A stretch of DNA of 54,370 nucleotides from an uncultured Verrucomicrobiota bacterium (GCA_903898675.1 CAIUGM010000024.1:1-54370), one strand, 5' to 3'. Shown: positions 24,621 through 33,293, numbered from the stretch's first letter. Notes: generated by a model not told the origin, from the letters alone. A program made the numbers and translations.

Positions 24621-25142
24621 TCAATTGCTCAGCTCCGCCGAGCTGATGCGGAAGCTGGCGTTGAGCTGGCCGGGGTTGGCCCGGTCGATGGCGAGGGAGA
24701 ATTGCTCGAGGCCGATGTAGGGCGAACGCTTGGAGAGCTCGCGGTAGAACTTCACCAGCGACGCGAGGTCGGTGCGGCGGAGATTCACCTGCACGGTGTG
24801 GAACGCGAACTGGCTGGTGCGCTCAGTGCGCTGGGCGCTGATGTCGGCGTTGAGGCCGGCGGCGCTGGCGAGGGTGTTGAGTTCGCCGACCAGGCGGGTG
24901 GCGTTGAGCGTCTGGGCCGGATCCAGGCTCCGCGTGGTCGCGGCGGCCTTGGCGTCGATCGCCGCCGCGTTCTGCAGCCAGACCTGCTGCGCCGCCAGTT
25001 CCGCCCGGGTCGTGCGCCAGTCATCCCAGAGTTTCTGGCTGCGACCGAGCAGCTGGCCGGCCCAGATGAGCAGCGCCAGCGCGGCAAACGCCAGCAGCAA
25101 CACCTTCTCGCGGAGGATGCGGCCGAGGAAAAAAGCCTTCAT
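24621..25142 (-). CDS. gspM: GspM-like type II secretion assembly protein
   Basis: 173 residues. One N-terminal span (VLLLAFAALALLIWAGQLLG) is followed by a helical region (DDWRTTRAELAAQQVWLQ) and a ferredoxin-like C-terminal domain (TVQVNLRRTDLASLVKFYREL). This is the layout of GspM/PilO. The protein partners GspL in the inner-membrane platform. Its ATG overlaps the gspL stop by ATGA, and it ends the minus-strand gsp operon. Confidence 0.75.
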   Translation of the reverse strand: MKAFFLGRILREKVLLLAFAALALLIWAGQLLGRSQKLWDDWRTTRAELAAQQVWLQNAAAIDAKAAATTRSLDPAQTLNATRLVGELNTLASAAGLNADISAQRTERTSQFAFHTVQVNLRRTDLASLVKFYRELSKRSPYIGLEQFSLAIDRANPGQLNASFRISSAELSN

Positions 25143-26266
25143 GATCCCGCCTCCGACCGGAGCGAGTCCGGCTTGAAGGTGACCGTGAGCACGAACGACG
25201 TCTGGCCCTCGCGCGAACGGAGGTCACGCGTCTCGACCCCCGCCAGCTCCGGCGCCGCGCGCAGCACCGCCTCGTACTGGCTCACGTCCGCCGCGTTCGC
25301 CGTCTGCGCCTCCACCTCCATCGAGAGCAGCCCGGTGGTCGTGGTGCGCACAAAATTGATCGAGACCGGCCGGTTCTGGTTGATCACCGCGAGCATCTCA
25401 AACGGCCGCAGGCGGCGCTGAGTCATTTCCTCGATCCGGACGCTCAGCGACTGGGCCGTCTCGATCTTCTGCGCCGCGGGCGCCTGCAGCTGGACGACCT
25501 CCCTGAGCCGCCGCAGGCCCAGGTTGCCGGCCAGCAGGCCCGCCTCCAGCACCACCAGCGCGGCCAGGCCGACGGTGCAGGCCAGGAAACCGCGCCAGAG
25601 GAGCAGGTCGCGCCTTTGCTGGACGCGCTTGCCGCCGAGAAATCCCTTGTCGCGGACGTCGGCCGGCTGGAGCTCCGCCTCCGTCAGGCTGAGCCCGGGG
25701 CCCGCCGGGACTTTCAGCTCAAAGGTTTCCTTGCCGCGGTTGCGACTGACCGTGGCCTCGCCGGAGAACTCCGACACGGTGGCCGCGGCCAGGCCCGTGC
25801 GCGCGCGGATTTCCGCCACCAGGGCGCTGCGCGCCGCGGCCTCGGCGGGTTTCGCCGTCTCGCGGGCCATGACCGCTACCGGCAGCGGACTGCGGCCGTC
25901 CCACGCCGCCACGGTCAGGGTCCGCGTCTCCGACCAGACGCGGATCACCGGTGTCGCCGGTTTGCCGCCAACCAGGGCCAGAAAACCGGGCAGCACGGCC
26001 GCCGCCGCGCCCCACGCCGCCGTTTCCTCCGGCGTGAAGCGCTTCCGGTAGGCCGCGAAGATAAGCGCCTCGTCGCCGGCCGGGGACAGCAAGTAACCGT
26101 AGTAAAGCTGCCCGAGGGGAAAGGGCGCCAGGTTCTCCAGGGCCAGCTCGACCTGCGCCGCCACGCCCGCCTCCGCGGCCAGCGGCACCGTGCGGATGAA
26201 AAACCGGTCCGAGGGCAACAGGCAGAGGCCGGCGGACGCGGTGGAAACTGGCGGGGATTCAGTCAT
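25139..26266 (-). CDS. gspL: GspL/PilN-like type II secretion platform protein
   Basis: 375 residues. The cytoplasmic part (about 1-215) has an actin-like PilM/GspL layout (FFIRTVPLAAEAGVAAQVEL, LYYGYLLSPAG). One membrane span lies at about 223-243 (GFLACTVGLAALVVLEAGLLAGN), then a coiled coil and a C-terminal PilN-like ferredoxin fold (FEMLAVINQNRPVSINFVRT). It couples GspE to the pseudopilus platform. Its start overlaps gspK by 8 bp. Confidence 0.72.
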   Translation of the reverse strand: MTESPPVSTASAGLCLLPSDRFFIRTVPLAAEAGVAAQVELALENLAPFPLGQLYYGYLLSPAGDEALIFAAYRKRFTPEETAAWGAAAAVLPGFLALVGGKPATPVIRVWSETRTLTVAAWDGRSPLPVAVMARETAKPAEAAARSALVAEIRARTGLAAATVSEFSGEATVSRNRGKETFELKVPAGPGLSLTEAELQPADVRDKGFLGGKRVQQRRDLLLWRGFLACTVGLAALVVLEAGLLAGNLGLRRLREVVQLQAPAAQKIETAQSLSVRIEEMTQRRLRPFEMLAVINQNRPVSINFVRTTTTGLLSMEVEAQTANAADVSQYEAVLRAAPELAGVETRDLRSREGQTSFVLTVTFKPDSLRSEAGS

Positions 26267-27455
26267 GGGCGGTGGAAGGGATGGGCGGCGGAGATTCCAC
26301 GTTCTCCTGAATCTCCAGTACCTTGAACGGGTAGTCCAACTTTTTGGTGACGACCGGCGCGGTGGCGGTCGGGTTCCCCGAAGTTTGGGCCGGGGTCACG
26401 TTGGCGGGATTTGGCGCGGGGGCGATCGCCACGCTGGCCCCGCCCGGCGGCGCGACCACCGCGCTGAGCCGGAAGACCGCCGCCCCGTCGCGCACCGTGA
26501 CGTTGATGCGCAGCGCCGACACATTGGCGCTGAAGGCCGTGAGCGGGGCGCTGGTCCCCAGCGCGGTGTTGGCGTCGCCCACGTTCTGGAAAAAATTGCG
26601 CCCGCCGCCCTTCGCCTGCTGGGCGAGGTAATCCTGCACGGCGGTGCTCTGCGCCTCGGCCAGGCCGCTCGCCACGAGGACCGCGGGCGAGGCGGCATTC
26701 AGGTTGATGTGGTCGAACGAGTAGAGGGAGACATTGGCCGCGAAGTCCTGCCCGAGCTGGGTCGGCCGGCCGTTCTCGTCGAAAAAGATATCCCGCACAT
26801 ACTCGACCGCGGCCAGCTCGCCGAAGGAACGCAGCGGGCGCTGCGCCGGGTTGTAGGGCAGCGCGGCGCGCTGGTAGCTGGCGCCGGCCGTGTCCAGCGA
26901 AGCCGGCACATAGTCCGCCCGCGTCCAGACCAAGATCGCATCGCCGGCCTTCTCCGCCTCGGCGGGGCCGAGGCCCAGTTGCTCCAGCAAGGCCTGCAGG
27001 GTGGCGATGTCGGCTCGCGGCAGGGAGATTTTCCCGCTCTCGTCCTCAAAGGCGATTTCCACCGTGCGGCCCTCGGCTGGCGTGTACCCCGCGTACTCCA
27101 GCGGCCGGTCCCAGCCCTGGGCCGGGCTGTGCAGGCCGGCATCGATGGAGTTGATGTCCGCCAGCGCGGCGAGCGTAACCTCGAGCGAGGAATACGCCTC
27201 GCGCCGCAACCGGGCCTGATCACCGGCCCGGGCATCCGCCAGCAGCTCCGTACCGGCGCGCTGCACGAACTTGAAGACCAGGAAGGAGGTCAGCGCCACC
27301 GTGACCAGCACAAGCACGATGACCGAGCCGGCCTGGCGGCGGCGGCACCATTGGTTGTCATCCTGAACAGCGCGAAGGATCCTCGGCCGCGAACCGGACG
27401 CCACGTTCGAATACGTGGATCCTTCGCGCTGCTCAGGATGACAGAAAAAATCCAT
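26259..27455 (-). CDS. gspK: Minor pseudopilin GspK with repeat-encoded leader
   Basis: 398 residues from ATG 27455. The pseudopilin core begins at RQAGSVIVLVLVTVALTSFL (about residues 40-59), with the family's DESGKISLPRAD and FDHINLNAASPAVL (helix-hairpin-helix region) further on. GspK tips the pseudopilus with GspI and GspJ. Residues about 5-34 (CHPEQREGS, then RILRAVQDDN) are translation of palindromic repeat G at 27356-27443, so the leader is unusually long. No other ATG exists between the repeat and the core; an in-frame GTG lies inside the repeat. Confidence 0.85.
   Translation of the reverse strand: MDFFCHPEQREGSTYSNVASGSRPRILRAVQDDNQWCRRRQAGSVIVLVLVTVALTSFLVFKFVQRAGTELLADARAGDQARLRREAYSSLEVTLAALADINSIDAGLHSPAQGWDRPLEYAGYTPAEGRTVEIAFEDESGKISLPRADIATLQALLEQLGLGPAEAEKAGDAILVWTRADYVPASLDTAGASYQRAALPYNPAQRPLRSFGELAAVEYVRDIFFDENGRPTQLGQDFAANVSLYSFDHINLNAASPAVLVASGLAEAQSTAVQDYLAQQAKGGGRNFFQNVGDANTALGTSAPLTAFSANVSALRINVTVRDGAAVFRLSAVVAPPGGASVAIAPAPNPANVTPAQTSGNPTATAPVVTKKLDYPFKVLEIQENVESPPPIPSTAHD
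27356..27443. repeat. Palindromic repeat family G, copy 2, inside gspK
   Basis: TGTCATCCTGAACAGCGCGA at 27356 and its near-perfect inverse ending GCTCAGGATGACA at 27443 form a long hairpin. It lies wholly inside the gspK frame, with no stop codon in that frame. Relatives are at 9702 and 43377. Confidence 0.88.
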
Positions 27456-27475
27456 GGGATAGTTTTGGATGCGTT

Positions 27476-28135
27476 TCAGAATGACGGCAGCGCATCGGTC
27501 GCGGCTACGAGGGCCACGGTGGTTTCGGCGGTCATCTTGCCGTGGGCGAAGCGGAGAGTGAGACGGGCCGGGACCAGCCAGTTGCCGTTCTGGTCCTTTT
27601 GCAGGCGCGGCTGGTTCTGCCAGGTCTTGGTGTCGGTCTGGTAATAATCGTAGCTCAGGCCGGCGCCAAACGGCGTGAGTACCGTCGCCCGCGGGGGATC
27701 GTCGGTGTAACGGGTCTCCAGTTTCGAGTGCCAGTAAAGCAGCAGGCCCTTGCCGTCCTCGACAGCGAGCGAGCAGACCACGTCGGGCAGCGGACCGGCC
27801 GGCCAGGGCAGGACGCGATCGCCCGCGGGCAGCTCAAACGTCAGCACACTGTCGGTCGCGCCGGTCTCGAGCCGGATATCCCGCGGCGCGATCGGGCTGG
27901 TCGGCGTGCCGGCTGTCGCCGCCGGCGCAAGCGCCGCGGTGCGCAGCAATTCCTCGACGTGCCGTGTCACGGCCCGCACATGCTGGTCGAACAGCCGCTG
28001 CTCGCTGTTGCGGCCCCAGATGTCGCCCATGGAAAAAATGAACAGGCTCATCGCCAGCAGCAGGGCGCCGAGCAGCGACACCGCCAGCAGGATTTCCACC
28101 AGCGAAAAGGCGCGGGGGCGGCGGCCGGTCCTCAT
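27476..28135 (-). CDS. gspJ: Minor pseudopilin GspJ
   Basis: 219 residues. The type III signal RAFSLVEILLAVSLLGALLL has its cleavage near Ala9-Phe10 and the expected Glu5 (E at 14). The body contains DIWGRNSEQRLFDQHVRAV and a beta-rich C-terminal region, as in GspJ. Its ATG overlaps the gspI stop (ATGA). It ends 20 bp before gspK. The residue before the mature Phe is Ala instead of the usual Gly, which prepilin peptidases sometimes accept. Confidence 0.82.
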   Translation of the reverse strand: MRTGRRPRAFSLVEILLAVSLLGALLLAMSLFIFSMGDIWGRNSEQRLFDQHVRAVTRHVEELLRTAALAPAATAGTPTSPIAPRDIRLETGATDSVLTFELPAGDRVLPWPAGPLPDVVCSLAVEDGKGLLLYWHSKLETRYTDDPPRATVLTPFGAGLSYDYYQTDTKTWQNQPRLQKDQNGNWLVPARLTLRFAHGKMTAETTVALVAATDALPSF

Positions 28136-28587
28136 TGGCTCCTCCCCGCGGTCAGCCGGTCGCGCGCGTCCGACCGCAGCTTGTCGCGCGCCGCCGGATC
28201 CGACCAGGTCGGCCGCAGCAGCATGAAGGTTTCATCGTGCACCCAGGGCTGCGCGCGGGCCGGGTCGCGAATCTCGCAGTGCAGGCTGACCCGGAAGAGG
28301 TCGGCCACGGCGGCCTCCTCGACCTTCGCCTCCCAGTGCGCGCTGCGGTTGCCCGGCAGGGCGAAGTCGCCGCCCTGCTCCACCGTGGGCCGGTCGGACT
28401 CGCCGAGCACCGCGGTACGGACAAACGCCAGGTCCTGCTCGTGCTCGTTGCGCCGGGACACCGCGTCGTAGCCGTTCAACACATTGACGTAGGTCGCCCC
28501 GAGCACCACCGCGGCGCCGGCGAAGATCGCGAGGCCCACCAGCACTTCGATCAGCGTGAAGCCCGCCGGCCGGGATAGCGTCTTCAC
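28132..28587 (-). CDS. gspI: Minor pseudopilin GspI
   Basis: 151 residues from GTG 28587; the GTG overlaps the gspH stop (GTGA), which decides the start over ATG 28626. Prepilin signal: RPAGFTLIEVLVGLAIFAGA, cut after Gly. The rest fits GspI in length and in pattern (NVLNGYDAVSRRNEHEQDLA). It forms the pseudopilus tip with GspJ and GspK. Confidence 0.8.
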   Translation of the reverse strand: MKTLSRPAGFTLIEVLVGLAIFAGAAVVLGATYVNVLNGYDAVSRRNEHEQDLAFVRTAVLGESDRPTVEQGGDFALPGNRSAHWEAKVEEAAVADLFRVSLHCEIRDPARAQPWVHDETFMLLRPTWSDPAARDKLRSDARDRLTAGRSQ

Positions 28588-29120
28588 GATTTTTTCTCCG
28601 CCTCGATCATCGGCGCGCAGGTCCACGGATCGACCGCGATGACCTGCGGCGTGTCCCGCCCGCGCCTGAGCTGCACGCGGAACCGGTCGCAGGTCCCGTC
28701 CGGGAAAAACCGCACGACCGGGATCTCCTCGCTCTCGACGAGCACCCCGCCCAGCAAAATGGCACTTCCCGTCTTGGCCGCCAGGAACTGGATGCTCACG
28801 CCCGCCGGCACGGCCTTCTGCCGGGGCGCGGCGTCATCGCCCCAGTTGAGCAGGTTTTTTTCCTTATCGAAGCGCAGGCGCACCGTCTGGTTGGTGGTCA
28901 GCGCCTGCTCGCGGGCGGCCAGCACCGAGTCCCAGAAGATCCGGTCGGGTTCCTCGTTGCTCGTCGCGCGGAGCATGGAGTTCACGCCCGGCAGCAGCAG
29001 CGCGCCGAGCAGCATGATCACCGCCAGCACCAAAATCACCTCGACCAGGGTAAACCCGGCCGCGCCGGCCGGGCGGCGGCGCGGCGGCAGGCCCGGCCGC
29101 GTGTCTTCGGACTTCTTCAC
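28584..29120 (-). CDS. gspH: Minor pseudopilin GspH
   Basis: 178 residues. The leader is basic (about 22 residues), then AGFTLVEVILVLAVIMLLGA with the conserved Glu. GspH features follow: DSVLAAREQALTTNQTVRLR and a C-terminal beta region with VVRFFPDGTCDRFRV. Its ATG overlaps the gspG stop (ATGA). GspH links the tip to the GspG shaft. Confidence 0.82.
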   Translation of the reverse strand: MKKSEDTRPGLPPRRRPAGAAGFTLVEVILVLAVIMLLGALLLPGVNSMLRATSNEEPDRIFWDSVLAAREQALTTNQTVRLRFDKEKNLLNWGDDAAPRQKAVPAGVSIQFLAAKTGSAILLGGVLVESEEIPVVRFFPDGTCDRFRVQLRRGRDTPQVIAVDPWTCAPMIEAEKKS

Positions 29121-29560
29121 CAGTTGCCGATATCGTCGTCGGTGCCGTCCACCTTGTCGGGCCCCTTGGAGTACAGGTCGTAGCCGCCCTTGTTCTTGGT
29201 GCCCGGGTAGCGGTACTGGTACGGCTCGCCCCAGGGATCGAGCGGGAGCTTGTTGCCGGGCGTGTCGATGTACGGCCCGCGCCAGCGGTCGGTCTTGTTG
29301 GCCGGGGCGGTGAGCAGCGCCTGCATCCCCTCGGCGGTCGAGGGATAATCGCTGAGGTCGATGCGGTAGCGCACGAGCGAGGTCTTCAGCGAGTCGCGCA
29401 CGAATATCCGGGCGACGGCCTCCTGGCTGTGGCCGAAGATCTTGTCGCTGTTGCTCACCGCCAGGCCGGCCAGCAGGCCGATGATGGCGAGCACCACCAG
29501 GATTTCCAGCAGGGTGAACGCGGAACGGGCCGCACGGAAACGACGGGGGGAGGTGATCAT
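29117..29560 (-). CDS. gspG: Major pseudopilin GspG
   Basis: 147 residues, typical length. Signal SAFTLLEILVVLAIIGLLAG, then the helix and DLSDYPSTAEGMQALLTAP. The C-terminal calcium-binding loop is visible (DPWGEPYQYRYPG, GYDLYSKGPDKVDGTDDDIGNW with its Asp cluster). GspG is the shaft subunit of the pseudopilus. The cleavage site again has Ala before Phe. Confidence 0.95.
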   Translation of the reverse strand: MITSPRRFRAARSAFTLLEILVVLAIIGLLAGLAVSNSDKIFGHSQEAVARIFVRDSLKTSLVRYRIDLSDYPSTAEGMQALLTAPANKTDRWRGPYIDTPGNKLPLDPWGEPYQYRYPGTKNKGGYDLYSKGPDKVDGTDDDIGNW

Positions 29561-29570
29561 GGGAGGAAAA

Positions 29571-30167
29571 TTACTTGCGCTCGGGCACCGGCAGCGCCGG
29601 GGGAGGATTCACGCTGGGGCCCGGCGTGGGCAGGGGCCCGCCGGGCTGGACGGCCTGCTGGCGCAGGGCGCGCCGGCGGCGGATCTCCTCCATCATCTTG
29701 ACCGGGTCCCCGGCCGGATTGGCGGTGGTCACGTTACCCGGCCCGACCGGACCGCCGGCCGGCGACGGCCCGGTGGTGGGCGCCGGGGCGGTGGGCGCGA
29801 GCACGAGCACCTTGGCCTGCTTGAGCGGCAGGGTGACGAGACCGCCCTTGTACTCGACGGTCACGACGCCCTTCACCGCATCGTAAGCCTGGACCTTGTA
29901 AGGGTTGCCCGGTTCGTTGACCCCCACCCACAGCGACGAATGGGTGGCGGACTCGTAGATGCTGAAGAAACTCTCGCCGCCCTCGACCAGCACGCCGCGA
30001 AACTCCAGCGGCGCATCCGAGCGCGCGCCCGCGGCCGAGCCGGCCGGGCCGCCGAAGGGCGAACTCTGGAGCAGGTTGTCGAGGGCGGGCGGAGCCGCGC
30101 GGCCGGCGGCCGGGGACAAAACCAGGGCCAGCAACAGCAGGGCGGCGGATGAGGGAGGACGAATCAT
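29571..30167 (-). CDS. Exported protein in the position of GspC
   Basis: 198 residues from ATG 30167, chosen because GGAGG lies 6 bp upstream; TTG 30173 is the longer option. A signal or anchor (SSAALLLLALVLSPAAG) is followed by a beta-rich segment at about 50-120 (LEFRGVLVEGGESFFSIYES, VVTVEYKGGLVTLPLKQ), similar in style to the HR domain of GspC/PilP. The tail is rich in Pro and Gly. It leads the minus-strand gsp operon. GspC homology is an inference from layout and position. Confidence 0.6.
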   Translation of the reverse strand: MIRPPSSAALLLLALVLSPAAGRAAPPALDNLLQSSPFGGPAGSAAGARSDAPLEFRGVLVEGGESFFSIYESATHSSLWVGVNEPGNPYKVQAYDAVKGVVTVEYKGGLVTLPLKQAKVLVLAPTAPAPTTGPSPAGGPVGPGNVTTANPAGDPVKMMEEIRRRRALRQQAVQPGGPLPTPGPSVNPPPALPVPERK

Positions 30168-30288
30168 GCGCAACCTCCACTAGTAATAACGCCCCGGATT
30201 CGCGCAATGTCTAAGCCACCCTAAAACCAGGATAAATCTCGCCGTTTTATGCAACCTCGGCAACTTCCGGTCGTCTTAGAAAAAAACC

Positions 30289-31275
30289 ATGCGCCGCTTT
30301 ACCCCGATTGTCCTCGTGCTGCTTTTGCTCGGCGTTTCCGGCCTCGGTCTGGCCCAACTGGCGGAGGCCCGGAAGCTCCGCGAAATTGTCACGGGATTGA
30401 AACAGGATAATGACAAAGCGCAGAAGCGCATCGCCGACCTGCAAAAACTCAACGCCCAGCTCGCCGCCCGGCTCAACCGCGGGTCCCGGACTGCAGGGGG
30501 CAATGCGCCGGAAGACGGCCCCGGCGGCCTCCCGCTCCCGCCCGACGACGGCCCGCACGGCCGCGGCCGCTGGGACTCCACCCGTATCGCGGCCGTCCTG
30601 AATTCCCCCGAGGCGCTCCGCCTCATGCAGCTGCAGCAAAAGGCGGCGCTCGACAGCCGCTACAGCGGCCTCTTCAAGCAGCTCAACCTCAGCCCGGCCG
30701 ACCTCGATAAATTCAAGAGCCTGCTCGTGGAGAAGCAGTCGGCCATCATGGACGTCATGGCCGCCGCCCGCGCCCAGGGCCTCAACCCCGGGGAAAACCG
30801 CGACCAGATCCAGGCCCTGGTGCAGAGCACCCAGGCAGAGGTGGACGGCTCCATCCGCGCCCAGCTCGGCGACGCCGCCTACGCCCAGTATCAGGGTTAC
30901 GAGCAGACGCTGCCCCAGCGCAATGTGGTGGATCAACTTAACCAGCGGCTGAGCTACTCCGCGGCGCCGCTGAGCGACACCCAGTCGGCCCAGCTCGTCC
31001 AGATCCTCAGTGACACCGCCGCGCCGGGCAACGGGAACAGCGAAAACAATCTGGCCCGCACGCTGGGCTTCAACGGTCCCGGCAGCGGGGCGCGCATCAC
31101 CGATGCCGCGATCACCCAGGCGCAGACGGTGCTGAACACCCAGCAGGTCGCCGCGTTGCAAAGCCTGCAGCAGGAGCAGCAGGCCGCCGCCCAGCTGCGG
31201 CAGTTGATGCGGTCGACGGCAAACCCGGGAGCCGCGACTGGCACGGCGGCGAGTGCCACACCGCCCAAGAGTTGA
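30289..31275 (+). CDS. Exported helical protein of unknown function
   Basis: 328 residues from ATG 30289. An N-terminal hydrophobic segment (PIVLVLLLLGVSGLGLAQL) is followed by a coiled coil (about 25-62). A low-complexity Gly/Pro linker and two helical repeats follow, each with an LxxT/S-like turn (GLFKQLNLSPADLDKFKSLL and LSYSAAPLSDTQSAQLVQIL). This is somewhat like Spy/CpxP-type helical chaperones, but I do not claim membership. It is divergent from the gspC-like gene with 121 bp between. Confidence 0.7.
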   Translation: MRRFTPIVLVLLLLGVSGLGLAQLAEARKLREIVTGLKQDNDKAQKRIADLQKLNAQLAARLNRGSRTAGGNAPEDGPGGLPLPPDDGPHGRGRWDSTRIAAVLNSPEALRLMQLQQKAALDSRYSGLFKQLNLSPADLDKFKSLLVEKQSAIMDVMAAARAQGLNPGENRDQIQALVQSTQAEVDGSIRAQLGDAAYAQYQGYEQTLPQRNVVDQLNQRLSYSAAPLSDTQSAQLVQILSDTAAPGNGNSENNLARTLGFNGPGSGARITDAAITQAQTVLNTQQVAALQSLQQEQQAAAQLRQLMRSTANPGAATGTAASATPPKS

Positions 31276-31362
31276 GCGGGTCGTTGCTCGGCCGGGCGGC
31301 CAGGAACGGGCAATTGTTCAATTTTCACCAGTCATAGTTCATTAGAGCGGTTCCAGAAATAC

Positions 31363-31438
31363 TGTAGCCGGGCTCGCTGACCCCGGACGATGGCGGCAGA
31401 GGCAACGAATCGGACCGGGGGCAGCGACCCCGGCTACA
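31363..31438. repeat. Palindromic repeat family F
   Basis: TGTAGCCGGGCTCGCTGACC at 31363 pairs with GGCAGCGACCCCGGCTACA ending at 31438. It is one of two adjacent palindromes in the 360 bp between the helical protein and glgA. The outer TGTAGCC end is shared with family D, so the two may be related. Confidence 0.75.
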
Positions 31439-31475
31439 CCTTTATTTAAACCGCCCTAGCTGTGTTCAGCAAAAG

Positions 31476-31551
31476 TGTAGCGCGTTGGAGCGCCGCGACA
31501 ACGTGGTTGCCCCAGAACCACCCTTTCGTCTTCGACTCAAGCGCGGCTATA
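31476..31551. repeat. Palindromic repeat family D, copy 1
   Basis: TGTAGCGCGTTGGAGCGCCG, then ACAACGTGGTTG and AACCACCCTTTCG, ending CTCAAGCGCGGCTATAG. It has the same layout as copies at 35490, 39257 and 49905. Confidence 0.75.
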
Positions 31552-31635
31552 GGACTACTGAAACCGCTCTCTCCTCAATCAATGAACATTGAACAGTGAA
31601 CGCTGAAAATTGAACAATCTCCGGCGCTTCCCCCC

Positions 31636-33117
31636 TCAGCCCGGATAAACCCCGGTGCGGCGTTCCACCGCCCAGCGATAGAGGTCGACGTATTGCGGGG
31701 CGCTGTGCCGCCACGAAAAATCCACCGCCATCGCCCGCTGCTGGAGCCCCGCGAGTTCCCGCGGCCGGTCGTAATACGTGGCACACGCCCAGCCGATGCT
31801 GTTTGTGAGCGCTGAAGCAGTCGCGTCATTGAACACAAAGCCGGTGCCGCGCTCCTGTCCCTCGACGTAGTTTTCCACCGTGTCGACCAGTCCGCCGGTC
31901 GCGCGCACAATGGGCAGCGTGCCGTACCGCATGGCATACATCTGCGTGAGCCCGCACGGCTCGGACCGGCTGGGCATGACGAAGAAGTCGCTGCCGCCCT
32001 GGATCAGCCGGGCCAGGCCGCCATCGAACCCGATGTGCGCGCCGAAACTGCCGCGGTAGGCCTGGTTCGCCCAGTTGAAGGTGTTCTCGAGCCGGCTGTC
32101 GCCGTTGCCCAGCAGCACGAACTGCACCTTCATCCCGTCGAGGATGCCGGGCAGCGCCTCGGCGAGCAGGTCGAGGCCTTTCTGCGCGGCCAGCCGGGAA
32201 ACAACGCCGAAGAGTGGAATGGCGGGATTCACCTCGAGCCCGAAGCGCTCCTGCAGCTTCGCCTTGCAGTGCGCCTTCCCGGCCAGGTCCGCCGCGGAAT
32301 AATTCGCCGGCAGCGCCCGGTCGCGCGCCGGGTCCCAGGATTCATCGTCGATGCCGTTGACGATGCCAACCAGGTCGCCCGCCCGGAACCGCAGCACGCC
32401 GTCCAGCCCGAAGCCGCCGTCGGCGGTCCGGATCTCGCCGGCGTAGGTCGGGCTCACGGTCGTGAGCTTGGTGGACTGGTAGAGACCGGTCCGCATCAGG
32501 TTGACCATGCCGTCGGAAACCAGGCCGTCGCGAAGGAACTCCGACCACGGCAACCGGGCGTAATTCACCACGCGGGACGGCGAGTAGCCCTGGTGCTCGA
32601 GGTTGTGGATGGTGAACACCGAGGCGGTTTGGCCGAGGGGCGTGGCACGCAGCGTCGTGTTGAGCATCATCGGCACAAGGCCCACCGACCAGTCGTGGCC
32701 GTGGACGACATCCGGAGTCCAGCCGAGCTGCTGGCAGAGCGTCAGCGCCGCGCGCGAGAAGAAGGCGAAGCGCAGGTCGTTGTCCTCGCACGAGCCCCAC
32801 GGGCTGGTGTAGACCTCGGGCCGCGAGAAAAAATCGTTGTTCTCGATAAAGTACGCCGGCACCGCCGTGCCCGGCAGGACGGTCTCCCAGGTCCGGGCCC
32901 AGGCCGTGGCCGGGCCGACCTCCACGCCCAGTGGTTCCGGGCGCGCGTGCCATTCCCCGATCCGCTTCACCGTGCCGTAGGCCGGGCAGACGATGCGGAC
33001 GTCATGGCCGAGCTTCGCCAGCTCCTTGGGCAGGGCGCCCACCATGTCGGCGAGGCCGCCGACCTTGACGAACGGTTCCACCTCGGGACTGACGAAGAGA
33101 ATCTTCAGGGCGCGCAC
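31636..33117 (-). CDS. glgA: Glycogen synthase GlgA
   Basis: 493 residues from GTG 33117. GT5 signature at the N-terminus: LFVSPEVEPFVKVGGLADMV, where KVGGLAD binds ADP-glucose. GHDWSVGLVPMML and TIHNLEHQGYSP follow, and the C-terminal half has SRLAAQKGLDLL and MPSRSEPCGLTQMYAMRYGT with the catalytic Glu. It extends alpha-1,4-glucan from ADP-glucose. No other glycogen genes are nearby. Repeats flank it on both sides. Confidence 0.93.
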   Translation of the reverse strand: MRALKILFVSPEVEPFVKVGGLADMVGALPKELAKLGHDVRIVCPAYGTVKRIGEWHARPEPLGVEVGPATAWARTWETVLPGTAVPAYFIENNDFFSRPEVYTSPWGSCEDNDLRFAFFSRAALTLCQQLGWTPDVVHGHDWSVGLVPMMLNTTLRATPLGQTASVFTIHNLEHQGYSPSRVVNYARLPWSEFLRDGLVSDGMVNLMRTGLYQSTKLTTVSPTYAGEIRTADGGFGLDGVLRFRAGDLVGIVNGIDDESWDPARDRALPANYSAADLAGKAHCKAKLQERFGLEVNPAIPLFGVVSRLAAQKGLDLLAEALPGILDGMKVQFVLLGNGDSRLENTFNWANQAYRGSFGAHIGFDGGLARLIQGGSDFFVMPSRSEPCGLTQMYAMRYGTLPIVRATGGLVDTVENYVEGQERGTGFVFNDATASALTNSIGWACATYYDRPRELAGLQQRAMAVDFSWRHSAPQYVDLYRWAVERRTGVYPG

Positions 33118-33190
33118 GATCCGAGCTAACCGCAGGGGCGAAGCCGTGCCGAGTCAAAATTCCGAGGAGTGGCATCATTCAGACGCCGTG

Positions 33191-33293
33191 GTAGGGGCGC
33201 AGTCTTCAGCCGTCGTCCGGCCTATGGCTGACAGGTGCTGCGCCCTCGAGGCCTGCATCACGCACGAAGGGCGCAGCAAGTCTGCGCCACTAC
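33191..33293. repeat. Imperfect palindromic repeat upstream of glgA
   Basis: GTAGGGGCGCAGTCTT at 33191 is mirrored by AAGTCTGCGCCACTAC ending at 33293. An inner CTGCGCCCT/AGGGCGCAG pair is also present. It makes a distinct family from the others and lies between pheA and glgA. Confidence 0.65.
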
